This document shows positions 42,121 to 50,925 of a DNA stretch of 64,000 bases, piece by piece. The stretch comes from Streptomyces griseochromogenes (lineage in GTDB: Bacteria; Actinomycetota; Actinomycetes; Streptomycetales; Streptomycetaceae): positions 1,178,001 to 1,242,000 of the forward strand of contig NZ_CP016279.1 of the NCBI RefSeq assembly GCF_001542625.1, in the 5' to 3' direction. Under the pieces are notes generated by a model, which was not told where the DNA came from, did no database searches, and worked only from the letters and a program-made list of their open reading frames with translations. How positions within the stretch are numbered: the first letter of the stretch is position 1; every line of letters begins with the position of its first letter. The position numbers and the translations under genes are program-made.

Positions 42121-42289
42121 GCGATATGCGGACCAACAGCCGATCCATCGACCGCGCAACGCCCTCCTGGAAAGACCCAACCGCACCGATTTCGCACGCG
42201 ACAGCGCCAGGAATCGACCCGGCATACCGTCATGGCACCGAGAGGCTCACGCTTCGGTACGCAATACGCAGCACATGCGAGACCATATT
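42121..42289. other. Mosaic non-coding stretch after the truncated gene
   Basis: Lower G+C than its surroundings, between the truncated Rpn-like gene and the barstar remnant. I see no gene, tRNA or repeat in it. It marks a deletion or insertion junction. Confidence 0.5.
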
Positions 42290-42678
42290 TTACTCGTTCA
42301 ACTCGGCGGCCAGCGTTCGCGACGCCTGCGGGGAAGACGGCAGAAGTACTCGGAATGTGGTCTTTTTTGGCCTGGAAGTTCCGGCTTCGCGGCCCAATAC
42401 CTGGCCGCATCCGTAAGTGCTTGATAGAAGATCGCCCGTTCTTCAGGGCTGCCTGACAGCGCAGATTCGGCATCGTCGACGGTCAGCAGAAAGTGCGAGG
42501 CCGGAATCCAGCCGAGATCCTGCAAGCAGTCACGCAGGGCATCCCAGTTCCAGCCGAAGTAGTCAGGAAGATGCAAGTGCTCATAAAATTGGGCAAAGAC
42601 TCCATCGGAGTCGACCATTTCCCGCCCCGCCATCCTGGCAGAGTAGATGAGTCCACTTGGCGGCAGCGCACTGGCCAA
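42290..42678 (-). pseudogene. Barstar-family ribonuclease inhibitor, frameshifted
   Basis: Barstar fold core: GREMVDSDGVFAQFYEHLHLPDYFGWNWDALRDCLQDLGW, with the conserved FGWNWDAL and DCL. The frame as it stands leaves the family after ELPGQK and reads into a basic tail (RPHSEYFCRL). Adding one A to the A6 run (T6 at 42363-42368 on the plus strand) restores a family-like end, TTFRVLLPSS…LAAELNE, with a stop at 42290. So it is either a true frameshift or a sequencing error in the homopolymer. The frame opens at TTG 42678 (alternative ATG 42633). No barnase-type partner is adjacent. Confidence 0.7.
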
Positions 42679-42887
42679 GAAGCCCCGCCCTCGTACCCAG
42701 CCATGCCCGGGATAGTCACATCAGCACATTGACGGATGCAACGCGATACGCAGGGCACCCTCCACGTCTGGCCGAATTCGCATCACCGTGCCCCACGCGT
42801 ACGGCACCACGCATACGGCAACGCCCGGACCCACACGGGCCCGGGCGTCCTCACGCCGAGAAGTCAGAGAGGCTCAAGAACCTCCCG
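42679..42887. other. Intergenic stretch
   Basis: 209 bp between the barstar remnant and the chitinase stop. No gene, hairpin or repeat stands out. Confidence 0.4.
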
Positions 42888-44603
42888 CTACGGCAGCCCA
42901 TGCACATGCGCCCCCACCGAGTTCGACCAAGCATTGCCGGACGCCGCGTCCCAGTTGGTCGACCACGTCATCGCGCCCCGCAGGTCGGGGTACGTCTTCG
43001 ACGGCTTGAAGGAGCCGCAGCCGGTGCCCTTCGTCAGGCAGTCCAGGGCGTTGTTCACGACGGAAGGAGAGACGTACCCGCTGCCCGCCGCACTCGTCGA
43101 CGCCGGCAGTCCCAGGCCCACCTGGGACGGGGACAGGCCGCCCTCCAGTTGGATGCAGGCGAGGGCCGTCAGGAAGTCCACCGAGCCCTGGCTGTACACC
43201 TTGCCGTCGCAACCCAGCATGGAACCGCTGTTGTAGTACTGCATGTTGACGACCGTGAGAATGTCCTTCACATTCAGCGCCGTCTGGAAGTAGGAATTCG
43301 ACGTCGACTGCATGTCGATCGTCTGCGGGGCCATCGTGATGACCAGCGACGAGCCCGCCTTCGCCGACAAGGCACGCAGCGCCTGCGTCATGTACGTCGC
43401 GTTGAGGCCGTTCTCCAGGTCGATGTCCACGCCGTCGAAGCCGTACGTCTGCATCAGTGAGTAGACGGAATTCGCGAAGTTCGCCGCCGACGCCGAGTCG
43501 CTCACCGACACCGTGCCGTTCTGGCCGCCGATGGAGACGACGACCTTCTTGCCGGCCGCCTGCTTGGCCTTGATGTCGGCCTTGAACTGGTCGACCGTGT
43601 AGCCGCCGAGGCCGGCCGAGTCCAGGTTGAAGGAGACCGCTCCCGGCGTCGAGGCCGCGTCCGCGAAGGCCACGGCGATGATGTCGTACGAGGACGGGAC
43701 GTCGGACAGCTTCTGGACCGTCGCGCCGTTGTTGAAGTTCTGCCAGTAGCCCGTCACGGCGTGCTTGGGGAGACTCCCGCCGCTGCCGCCGCTGTTTCCG
43801 GAGGTCGTCGTGCCCGTCACCGCCGCCGACTTCGCCGACTCACCCGCCGAGTTGGTCGCCGTGATCTGGAAGGAGTACGACGTCGACGCCGACAAACCGG
43901 TGACCGTGGCCGAGGTGCCGGTCACCGCACTCACCTTCGTGCCGTCGCGGTACACGTTGTACCCCGTCGCGCCCGACACCGTGGGCCAGGAGAGGGAGAC
44001 CGAGGACGAGGTGGTGCCGGAGACCGACAGGCCGGAAGGTGCGGACGGCACGGAAGGGGCCGGGGCGCCGCCGCCTCCGCCGTCGGGGCCGTACACCGAG
44101 ATGTCGTCGGCGTAGTAGGCGGCCTGGCCGTACCAGCCGTGTGTGTACACCGTGACGGACGTCGTGGACGCGCCCGTGGTGAACGTCGTCGACAGTTGCT
44201 TCCACGAAGACGAGTCCGGGGTCCAGGTCGAGACGTCCGTCGTGCCCGTGCCCGTCACGCCCAGGTAGGAGTAGCCGCCCTGCACCCACGCGCTCAGCGT
44301 GTACGTCGAGTTGGGCTTCACCGCCACCGACTGGGTGCACTGGGCGTTGTCCTGACCGGCCGGGGTCGCCTTGAGGGCCGAGGTGCCGCCGTGGACCGGG
44401 GACGAGACCGTCGTGCCGCTGCCGGCCGAGCAGGTCCAGTTGGTCAGGCCCGACTCGAAGCCGGTGTTCTTGGCGTTGTTGACGTCCGCGGCGGACGCGG
44501 GGGTGGCGGCGAGGCCCGCCACCGAGAGGGCTAGGGCGGTGGCGGCGGACCACGTCGCGATCCGCCGTCCGCGTGGTCTGGGCATGCCTGGTGCGCGGTC
44601 CAC
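42888..44603 (-). CDS. Secreted chitinase: CBM + FnIII + GH18
   Basis: 571 residues. A signal peptide (~1-39, RRIATWSAATALALSVAGLAA) precedes a carbohydrate-binding module (~40-175, NTGFESGLTNWTC…DDISVYG; CBM16-like), an FnIII domain (~185-272, PSAPSGLSVSGTTSSSVSLSW) and a GH18 domain (~280-571). GH18 motif GFDGVDIDLENG has the catalytic Glu397. The reaction is hydrolysis of chitin outside the cell. GTG 44603 is favoured by GGAGG 6 nt upstream; ATG 44585 is an alternative. Two DasR-type sites lie upstream (44712-44751), giving N-acetylglucosamine control. A pyrimidine-rich leader (44620-44690) separates them. Confidence 0.93.
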   Translation of the reverse strand: MDRAPGMPRPRGRRIATWSAATALALSVAGLAATPASAADVNNAKNTGFESGLTNWTCSAGSGTTVSSPVHGGTSALKATPAGQDNAQCTQSVAVKPNSTYTLSAWVQGGYSYLGVTGTGTTDVSTWTPDSSSWKQLSTTFTTGASTTSVTVYTHGWYGQAAYYADDISVYGPDGGGGGAPAPSVPSAPSGLSVSGTTSSSVSLSWPTVSGATGYNVYRDGTKVSAVTGTSATVTGLSASTSYSFQITATNSAGESAKSAAVTGTTTSGNSGGSGGSLPKHAVTGYWQNFNNGATVQKLSDVPSSYDIIAVAFADAASTPGAVSFNLDSAGLGGYTVDQFKADIKAKQAAGKKVVVSIGGQNGTVSVSDSASAANFANSVYSLMQTYGFDGVDIDLENGLNATYMTQALRALSAKAGSSLVITMAPQTIDMQSTSNSYFQTALNVKDILTVVNMQYYNSGSMLGCDGKVYSQGSVDFLTALACIQLEGGLSPSQVGLGLPASTSAAGSGYVSPSVVNNALDCLTKGTGCGSFKPSKTYPDLRGAMTWSTNWDAASGNAWSNSVGAHVHGLP

Positions 44604-44619
44604 TGGGGCCTCCGGTGGG

Positions 44620-44690
44620 GAGTCTGCGGGGAGGGAGAAGGGGAGAGAGGGAGGGGGAGGGGAAAGAAGGGGAGAGAGGTGAGGGGGCGG
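44620..44690 (-). other. Polypurine/polypyrimidine leader tract
   Basis: About 70 bp almost wholly G/A on the plus strand (C/T in the chitinase leader), e.g. GGGAGAGAGGGAGGGGGAGG. It lies between promoter and ribosome site and could affect mRNA structure or form H-DNA. Confidence 0.5.
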
Positions 44691-44711
44691 TGGCCACCGT
44701 CGGCAAACAAG

Positions 44712-44751
44712 TTGGTCCAGACCAATCCCGCTGTCAAGAGGTCCAGACCAA
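44712..44751 (-). promoter_or_regulatory. Two DasR-type (dre) sites and chitinase promoter
   Basis: TTGGTCCAGACCAA (44712-44725) and GAGGTCCAGACCAA (44738-44751) share the 12-bp repeat GGTCCAGACCAA at a 26-bp period. The known Streptomyces DasR consensus is ACTGGTCTAGACCACT-like. A minus-strand -35 TTGACA (44737-44732) lies between them. The 357-bp gap 44604-44960 holds this and the leader tract. Confidence 0.8.
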
Positions 44752-44960
44752 AACCATCTCCGCCACCTTGACGGTCACTCGTTCAACCTGTCCTGTTTTG
44801 GCGGGACTTGTGACCGGGGAGTTCCATACGAGCTACACAAACGCTGTTCTCCGGTCATTGGGGCGTGGATACAGTGCTCACGTAGTCACGCAATGAAGTC
44901 GTCCTGGCGCATTGGCGTTACACCGGTGGGCCGAAGGGTGTGAAGAGCGGGGAGCTGCGC

Positions 44961-45821
44961 GTGCCAACTGCCATTGCCGTGACCAGTGCCGACATGGCAC
45001 TGCCGGCGCAGGACGAACGGACCATGCCGGCCGTCGTACTGCGCGATCTCGACCAGCGCCCGCTGGAGCAGTCGCTGACCGAACTGCACACCCTCACCGA
45101 GCAGTACGGGTATGTGGTCGTCGTGTGTTCCCTGGCCACTCCTGAGCCCGTCGTGCGACGGCTGTACACCCTGCGGTCGCTGCTGGAGAGCGACCGGATA
45201 GCCCTCTTCCGGCCCGAGCTGCCCCCGCTCGGCACAGCCGTCCTCGCCCGGCAGCTGCGGCAGCTCGCCTCCTGCGATCTGAGTCCTGGCGTGCTCGCCT
45301 CCGCCGGGCGGCTGCTCACCCACTACATCCACGCCGGCGCCGTGCTCGGCTCGGTCGCGCGGCTCGACCGGGTGCCGGTCGGGCTCAAGGCACACGCCAA
45401 GTCATGGGTGCCGGGCAGCCAGTTCGCCGTCGTCGCCCATCCCGAACCGCAGCTCGTCAAGGTCGCCCCTGGCGTCACCCTCAAGGGGCCCGAGTTCAGT
45501 ACCTGGATGCTCGTCGCCAAGGGGCAGCTGCAGACCGACTGGGTCGCGGGGCTCGCCGAGGCGTGGAGCGCGCACGGCCTGCGCGAGACGCCGCTGCCCG
45601 CCGAGTCCCCGCGGTGGTGGGGGACCGGGCGGATGGTCGAGTTCTGCAGCCATCTCGCCGACCTTTCGGTGCTGTACCAACTGGTGACCTCGGTACGGCA
45701 GTCCCTGTGCCACTGGTGCGGGATCGAGGTCATCGGCGACCGCTGCGTCTTCTGCTCCGCCACCCCGCCCGTCTACGAGCCCCCGGCTCCCCGTGCCCTG
45801 GAGCAACGAACGCCCGCCTGA
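44961..45821 (+). CDS. Unknown protein with C-terminal zinc ribbon, before the Tad locus
   Basis: 286 residues from GTG 44961, preceded by GGGGAG; GTG 44940 has no proper ribosome site. The N-terminal part is helical (LRDLDQRPLEQSLTELHTLTEQYGYVVVVC); the middle has a compact alpha/beta section (GVTLKGPEFSTWMLVAKGQLQTDWVAGLAE). The end carries CHWCGIEVIGDRCVFC, a two-CxxC zinc ribbon. No signal peptide. It is the gene just before cpaB on the same strand (75 bp gap). In Streptomyces it is commonly found beside the Tad operon, but its role is not known to me. Confidence 0.65.
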   Translation: MPTAIAVTSADMALPAQDERTMPAVVLRDLDQRPLEQSLTELHTLTEQYGYVVVVCSLATPEPVVRRLYTLRSLLESDRIALFRPELPPLGTAVLARQLRQLASCDLSPGVLASAGRLLTHYIHAGAVLGSVARLDRVPVGLKAHAKSWVPGSQFAVVAHPEPQLVKVAPGVTLKGPEFSTWMLVAKGQLQTDWVAGLAEAWSAHGLRETPLPAESPRWWGTGRMVEFCSHLADLSVLYQLVTSVRQSLCHWCGIEVIGDRCVFCSATPPVYEPPAPRALEQRTPA

Positions 45822-45895
45822 CCGACTCGCACGGCCGGCACTCACATCCCGCACATTCCGCTCGACCGATTCCCCCCAATGAGGTTGCACGGTTC

Positions 45896-46600
45896 ATGAA
45901 CTCCCGTCAGCGCCGCGGCGTGATACTCCTGATCCTGTCGGTCCTGTGCGCTCTCGGCGCGTTCGCCGGTGTGCTCTCCGTCGTCGACGACGTCCAGTCC
46001 AAGGTCGGGCCCGAGGTCAGCGCCTATCGGATCAGGTCCGACGTGAAGCCGTACACCGCGCTGAGCACGGGCCAGTTCGAGAAGATCAAGATGCCCGAGC
46101 GGTGGCTGTCCGGCAATGCCGTCACCGATCTCCACGGGATCCAGGGCAAGATCGCCGTCACCACCCTGCACGCCGGCTCCCTGCTCCAGAACGACATGAT
46201 CGTCGACCAGCCCGCCCTCCAGCCCGGTCAGCAGGAGGTCGCCATCATGATCGACGCCGCGACGGGCGTGGCGGGCAAGATCACTCCGGGCTCGCGGGTC
46301 AACGTGTACGCCACCTTCGAGGGCAAGAAGCAGGGCGACCCCGACCAGTCAAAGATCATCGTCACCAACGCCCGGGTCCTCGACGTCGGCCAGATCACCG
46401 CCCTCGATCCCGACCGCGACAAGAACCAACAGCCCACCGAGGCCGTCCCCATCACCTTCGCGCTGTCCACCCTCGACGCCCAGCGCATCACCTACGCCGA
46501 GTCCTTCGCCCAGCGGGTCCGGCTCGCCCTGGTGGCCCCCGGCAGCGAGACCAGCGTCCCGGACAAGGACCGCACCTATGAACTCGCGACGGACAAATGA
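45896..46600 (+). CDS. cpaB: Flp pilus assembly protein CpaB/RcpC
   Basis: 234 residues. A short cytoplasmic N-terminus, one membrane helix (~9-30, VILLILSVLCALGAFAGVLS) and an external SAF/beta-clip domain (~60-150, VTTLHAGSLLQNDMIVDQPALQPGQQEVAIMID). CpaB helps assemble the pilus base. ATG 45896 is the start. First of the contiguous Tad run (cpaB-cpaE-tadE-tadE-cpaF-tadB-tadC), with gaps of 1-18 bp. Confidence 0.88.
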   Translation: MNSRQRRGVILLILSVLCALGAFAGVLSVVDDVQSKVGPEVSAYRIRSDVKPYTALSTGQFEKIKMPERWLSGNAVTDLHGIQGKIAVTTLHAGSLLQNDMIVDQPALQPGQQEVAIMIDAATGVAGKITPGSRVNVYATFEGKKQGDPDQSKIIVTNARVLDVGQITALDPDRDKNQQPTEAVPITFALSTLDAQRITYAESFAQRVRLALVAPGSETSVPDKDRTYELATDK

Positions 46601-46612
46601 GAGGCGGCCCGC

Positions 46613-47863
46613 ATGCCCACCAGGATCCTCCCGGCCGGCGCGGACCCGGACGCCGTCCGCTCCCTCGTGACGCTGCTCAGCCAGCTCCCCGACGCCGAAC
46701 CGCAGCCGCCCGTCGTCGACTCCACCCAACTGGTCGACACCCTCGCCCGCCTGGCGGCGGATTCGGTGGACGAGCTGCCCGAGGTCGTGGTCGTCCATGA
46801 GCGCATCGGGCCGGTTCCCGCGCTGGAGCTGATCCGTGAGGTCGCCCTGCGCTTCCCGGCCGTCGGCGTCGTTCTCGTCACCACCGACGCGAGCCCCGGC
46901 CTGTTCGCCGCCGCCATGGACTCCGGCGCGCGCGGCCTGGTCGCGCTCCCGCTGTCGTACGAGGAACTCGCCAGCCGCGTCCAGGCGGTCGCCCAGTGGT
47001 CCGCCGGAGTACGCCGCCATCTGGGACACGGCGGCTCCGACATCCTCGGCGGCGTCGGCGGTACGGTCGTCACGGTCAGCGGCGCCAAGGGAGGCGTCGG
47101 CGCGACCCTGGCGGCCATCCAGCTCGCCCTCGCCGCGCAGGCCTCCGGCCGGGCCGTCGCCCTGGTCGACCTCGACCTCCAGACCGGCGACATCGCCTCC
47201 TACCTGGACGTCCAGTTCCGTCGCTCGGTCGTGGACCTGGCCGCCATCACCGACATCTCCCCGCGGGTCCTCGCCGACGCCGTCTTCCGTCACGACACCG
47301 GTCTCGCCCTGCTCCTCGCACCCGCCGAGGGCGAACGCGGCGAGGAGGTCACCGACCGTGCCGCCCGCCAGATCGTCAGCGCCCTGCGCTCCCGGTACGA
47401 GGTCGTCGTCGTGGACTGCGGCGCCCAGCTCGGCGGGGCCGGCGCGGCAGTGGTGGAGATGGCCGACACCGCCCTGCTGGTGACCACGCCCGACGTGGTC
47501 GCCGTACGGGCCGCCAAGCGCACCGTACGCATGTGGGACCGGTTGCAGATCCGCAAGGCCGAGGAGACGACCGTCGTCGTCAACCGGCACACACGCAGTA
47601 CGGAGATCCAGCCGGCGCTCGTGCAGCGGATCACGGGTACGGCGGTGGCGCGCACCGCCGTGCCCGCCAACTTCAAGGAACTGCACGCGGTCGTGGACGC
47701 CGGGCGGCTGCACGACCTGGACGGCCGGAGCACGGTGAAGCAGGCGTTGTGGGCGCTCGCCGGGGAACTGGGGCTGGTGAAGGCGGCCGAGGGGTCCCAT
47801 CGCGGGGGCGGCCGCCTGCGCGGCGACCGCGGGCCGGTGAGCATGCGGCGGCGGAAGGAGTGA
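46613..47863 (+). CDS. cpaE: CpaE/TadZ pilus localisation ATPase
   Basis: 416 residues. An N-terminal receiver-like domain without the usual phosphorylation site (~1-135) is followed by a MinD/ParA-type ATPase (~148-390). The deviant Walker A SGAKGGVGAT has both Lys, and ALVDLDLQTG and VVVDCGA supply the acidic positions. TadZ/CpaE places the pilus machinery at its cell site. ATG 46613, with GAGAGG upstream, 12 bp after cpaB. Confidence 0.9.
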   Translation: MPTRILPAGADPDAVRSLVTLLSQLPDAEPQPPVVDSTQLVDTLARLAADSVDELPEVVVVHERIGPVPALELIREVALRFPAVGVVLVTTDASPGLFAAAMDSGARGLVALPLSYEELASRVQAVAQWSAGVRRHLGHGGSDILGGVGGTVVTVSGAKGGVGATLAAIQLALAAQASGRAVALVDLDLQTGDIASYLDVQFRRSVVDLAAITDISPRVLADAVFRHDTGLALLLAPAEGERGEEVTDRAARQIVSALRSRYEVVVVDCGAQLGGAGAAVVEMADTALLVTTPDVVAVRAAKRTVRMWDRLQIRKAEETTVVVNRHTRSTEIQPALVQRITGTAVARTAVPANFKELHAVVDAGRLHDLDGRSTVKQALWALAGELGLVKAAEGSHRGGGRLRGDRGPVSMRRRKE

Positions 47864-47866
47864 GGG

Positions 47867-48250
47867 GTGGGGAAACGGCTGGGAGGCGATCGCGGGCAGG
47901 TCAGCATCGAGTTCCTCGGGATGACGCCGCTGATCGTCCTGACCCTGGTGCTCATGTGGCAGTGCGTGCTCGTGGGGTACGCCTACACGCTCGCGGGGAA
48001 TGCTGCGGACGAGGGGGTGCGTGCGGGGACGGCGGCGCATCGGGGCGGCGAGCGGCAGGCCGCGTGCGCGGCGGCCGGGATGAAGCACCTGTCGGGGGCG
48101 TGGAAGGGGGGAGCGTCGGTGAAATGCAGTCCGTCCGGCTATGTGACGGCCGATGTCGACCTCAAGGTCCCCGTCCTCTTCCCCGGATCGATCGACTTCC
48201 CCGTCACGGTGCACGGCCACGCCGGCGCCGTGGAGGAGGTGAAGGACTGA
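47867..48250 (+). CDS. TadE-like pseudopilin/assembly protein 1
   Basis: 127 residues, GTG start 3 bp after cpaE. The type IV-like N-terminus DRGQVSIEFLGMTPLIVLTLVLMWQ combines a short basic leader, Gly-Gln, Glu+5-like residue and a hydrophobic helix. The rest is an external beta/disulphide domain with two cysteines. It is probably processed by the prepilin peptidase and works as a minor pilin. Confidence 0.82.
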   Translation: MGKRLGGDRGQVSIEFLGMTPLIVLTLVLMWQCVLVGYAYTLAGNAADEGVRAGTAAHRGGERQAACAAAGMKHLSGAWKGGASVKCSPSGYVTADVDLKVPVLFPGSIDFPVTVHGHAGAVEEVKD

Positions 48251-48251
48251 G

Positions 48252-48599
48252 ATGCCGTACCGCCGTGGACGCGACGCGGGCCAGGTCGCGATCGAGTACC
48301 TCGGGTTCGTCCCCGTCCTGCTGATCGTCGGGCTGGCCGGCTTCCAGATCGGGGCCGTCGCCTACGCGGCCGAGCAGGCCGGTACGGCGGCTCGGGCGGG
48401 GGCGCGGGCCGCGTCGTTGCGACAGGACGCGCAGCAGGCGTGTGCGGAGGCGGTCAGCGGCGGGCTCACGGTGCGTTGCTCGCCGGCGGAAGGGGGCGAC
48501 ACGGTCACCGTCACCGCGTCCGTCGGCATCCCCTCGATCGTCCCCGGCTGGCACTTCGACCCCGCCGAGAAGTCCGCCACCATGCCCCTCGACCACTGA
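48252..48599 (+). CDS. TadE-like pseudopilin/assembly protein 2
   Basis: 115 residues, ATG 48252, one base after the previous stop. A paralogue of the preceding gene, with RDAGQVAIEYLGFVPVLLIVGLAGFQIG and a short Cys-containing outer domain. It shares the leader/Glu pattern of TadE minor pilins. Confidence 0.82.
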   Translation: MPYRRGRDAGQVAIEYLGFVPVLLIVGLAGFQIGAVAYAAEQAGTAARAGARAASLRQDAQQACAEAVSGGLTVRCSPAEGGDTVTVTASVGIPSIVPGWHFDPAEKSATMPLDH

Positions 48600-48617
48600 C
48601 CGAGGAGAAGCGAACCC

Positions 48618-49955
48618 ATGAGCCTGCGGGCACGGATCAACACTCCCGAGGAGCACGGCAGCCGGGGCGAGGACGGGCATCTGGTCGCCTCCTACCGGGC
48701 CAAGCTGCTGGAGGAGATCGACCTCGCGGAGATGAGTTCGCTGGCGGCCGCCGACCGCCGGGCCCGCCTCGAACGCGTGCTCGGGCACATCATCAGCCGC
48801 GAGGGCCCGGTGCTGTCGACGGTGGAACGCTCGCAGCTGATCCGCCGCGTGGTGGACGAGGCGCTGGGCCTCGGCATCCTGGAGCCGCTCCTCGAGGACG
48901 CGTCGATCACGGAGATCATGGTGAACGGCCCGGACGCGATCTTCGTGGAACGCGGCGGCCGGGTCGAGCAGTTGCCGCTCCGCTTCGTGTCGGCGGACCA
49001 GCTGATGCAGACCATCGAGCGGATCGTGTCCACGGTCAACCGCCGGGTGGACGAATCGAACCCGATGGTGGACGCCCGCCTCCCCTCCGGCGAGCGCGTC
49101 AACGTCATCATCCCGCCGCTGTCCCTGACCGGCCCCACCCTCACCATCCGCCGCTTCCCGCGCTCCTTCACCCTCCAGGAACTCATCGCCTTCGGCTCCC
49201 TCGACGAGCACATGGTGTTCCTGCTGGCGGGCCTGGTGCAGGCGAAGTTCAATATCATCGTCTCCGGGGCGACCGGCACCGGGAAGACGACCCTGCTCAA
49301 CGCCCTCTCCGCGCTGATCCCGGAACACGAACGCATCATCACCATCGAGGACTCGGCCGAACTGCAGCTCCAGCAGTCGCACGTGGTCCGGCTGGAGTCG
49401 CGGCCTCCGAACGTCGAGGGCAAGGGCCAGGTCACCATCCGCGACCTGGTCCGCAACTCCCTGCGCATGCGGCCCGACCGGATCGTGGTCGGCGAGGTCC
49501 GCGGCGGAGAGTCCCTCGACATGCTGCAGGCCATGTCCACGGGCCACGACGGCTCCCTCGCCACCGTCCACGCCAACAGCGCGGAGGACGCGCTCACCCG
49601 CCTGCAGACCCTCGCCTCGATGTCCGACGTCGAGGTGCCCTTCGTAGCCCTGCACGACCAGATCAACAGCGCGGTCGACGTCATCGTCCAGCTCACCCGG
49701 TTCGCCGACGGGGCCCGCCGCATCACCGAGGTCGCGCTGCTCGACAGCCACGGCGGCGAGCCGTACCGCCTGGCGACCGCGGCCCGCTTCACCGCACAGC
49801 CCATGACCGCCGACGGCCGGGTGTACGGCACCTTCGACTACTTCCCCCTCCCGCGCCGCACCGCCGACCGCCTCTACATGGCGGGCCAGCCCATCCCGCA
49901 GGCCTTCGGCGTCGCCCATTCCACGGACCAGCTCGCCACCCGAGAAGCCAGGTAG
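48618..49955 (+). CDS. cpaF: Tad secretion ATPase CpaF/TadA
   Basis: 445 residues, a full-length VirB11-like AAA ATPase. Walker A is GATGTGKT (217-224) with Lys223; Asp and His boxes are visible (RIITIEDSAELQLQQSHVVRLESR, SLATVHANSAEDAL). It powers assembly and retraction of Flp pili at the inner membrane. A small leading helical region (~1-100) carries the CpaF N-terminal domain. ATG 48618 after GAGGAG. Tad core gene with gaps under 20 bp. Confidence 0.95.
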   Translation: MSLRARINTPEEHGSRGEDGHLVASYRAKLLEEIDLAEMSSLAAADRRARLERVLGHIISREGPVLSTVERSQLIRRVVDEALGLGILEPLLEDASITEIMVNGPDAIFVERGGRVEQLPLRFVSADQLMQTIERIVSTVNRRVDESNPMVDARLPSGERVNVIIPPLSLTGPTLTIRRFPRSFTLQELIAFGSLDEHMVFLLAGLVQAKFNIIVSGATGTGKTTLLNALSALIPEHERIITIEDSAELQLQQSHVVRLESRPPNVEGKGQVTIRDLVRNSLRMRPDRIVVGEVRGGESLDMLQAMSTGHDGSLATVHANSAEDALTRLQTLASMSDVEVPFVALHDQINSAVDVIVQLTRFADGARRITEVALLDSHGGEPYRLATAARFTAQPMTADGRVYGTFDYFPLPRRTADRLYMAGQPIPQAFGVAHSTDQLATREAR

Positions 49956-49967
49956 GTAGGCCACCGC

Positions 49968-50912
49968 ATGGAACTCCACACGCTCGTCCGGCTCACCACC
50001 GGTGTCGCCCTGCTGACCTGCGTCCTGGCCGTCGTCGGCGTGCACGTCTACGCCTCGGGCCGGGCCCAGCGCGCCGAGCTGATCGACCGCCTCTCGCACA
50101 CCGGTCCCGTCCCGGCCACCGGCCGCCGGCGCCGCTTCCGCGCCCTGGACCGCCGCCTGCGCGGTACGGCACTCGGCCGGAAACTGGAGCTGAAGCTGGC
50201 GGCCACCGGCCTGGACGTCACCCCGGGCGAGTTCTTCGCCTACATGCTCGCCGCGGTCGCCGCGCTCTGGCTGATAGGCCAGGCCACCCTGGCCCCGTTC
50301 TTCGGCCCCCTCGCGGGCCTGCTCGGCGTCTGGGCGGCGATCCAGTTCCTCAACTGGCAGCGGCAGAAACGCATCGAACGCTTCATCAACCAGCTTCCCG
50401 AGCTGGCCCGCATCCTGGCCAACGCCACCCAGGCCGGCCTCGCCCTGCGGACCGCGATCGGTATGGCGGCCGAGGAGCTGGAGGCCCCGGCGGGCGAGGA
50501 ACTGGCCAAGGTGTCCGACCAGCTGGCGATCGGCCACTCCCTGGAGGACGCCCTCGGCGAACTGGCCGACCGCCTCCCCTCCCGCGAACTGGTCGTACTC
50601 GTCACCACCCTGGTCCTCTCCAACCGGGCCGGCGGCCAGGTCGTGTCGGCCCTGCGGAACCTGACCGAGACCCTGGAGGAACGCAAGGAGACCCGGCGCG
50701 AGATCCGCACCCAGCTCTCCCAGGTGACCATGACGTCGTACGCCGTCCCCGTCCTCGGCATCGGCGCCCTGTTCCTGATGAACGGGGTCAAGAGCGGCGC
50801 CCTGGACCGGATGACGGGCTCACCGGTCGGCCAGGCCTGCGTGATCATCGCGTTCGGGATGTACGCCGTCGGCTTCGTGCTCATCCGCCGGATGAGCCGG
50901 ATCGACGTGTGA
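49968..50912 (+). CDS. tadB: Tad inner-membrane platform protein TadB
   Basis: 314 residues, a T2SF-type platform protein with a membrane helix at the N-terminus, a short pair near 85-120, and two more at the C-terminus (~255-275, 283-303). The conserved T2SSF region includes LPELARILANATQAGLALRTAIG and LPSRELVVLVTTLVLSNRAGGQV. With TadC it forms the base on which CpaF acts. Confidence 0.92.
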   Translation: MELHTLVRLTTGVALLTCVLAVVGVHVYASGRAQRAELIDRLSHTGPVPATGRRRRFRALDRRLRGTALGRKLELKLAATGLDVTPGEFFAYMLAAVAALWLIGQATLAPFFGPLAGLLGVWAAIQFLNWQRQKRIERFINQLPELARILANATQAGLALRTAIGMAAEELEAPAGEELAKVSDQLAIGHSLEDALGELADRLPSRELVVLVTTLVLSNRAGGQVVSALRNLTETLEERKETRREIRTQLSQVTMTSYAVPVLGIGALFLMNGVKSGALDRMTGSPVGQACVIIAFGMYAVGFVLIRRMSRIDV

Positions 50913-50925
50913 GGGGGCCGGTCCG

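Noticed and set aside
42298..42473. Extended minus-strand frame covering the barstar C-terminus as an independent gene
   Set aside because: It is the off-frame reading after the T6 slip; the restored frame fits barstar instead.
44712..44751. Origin-like iterons at the DasR sites
   Set aside because: The repeats match chitinase control sites; there are only two copies and no A/T-rich melting region or replication gene.
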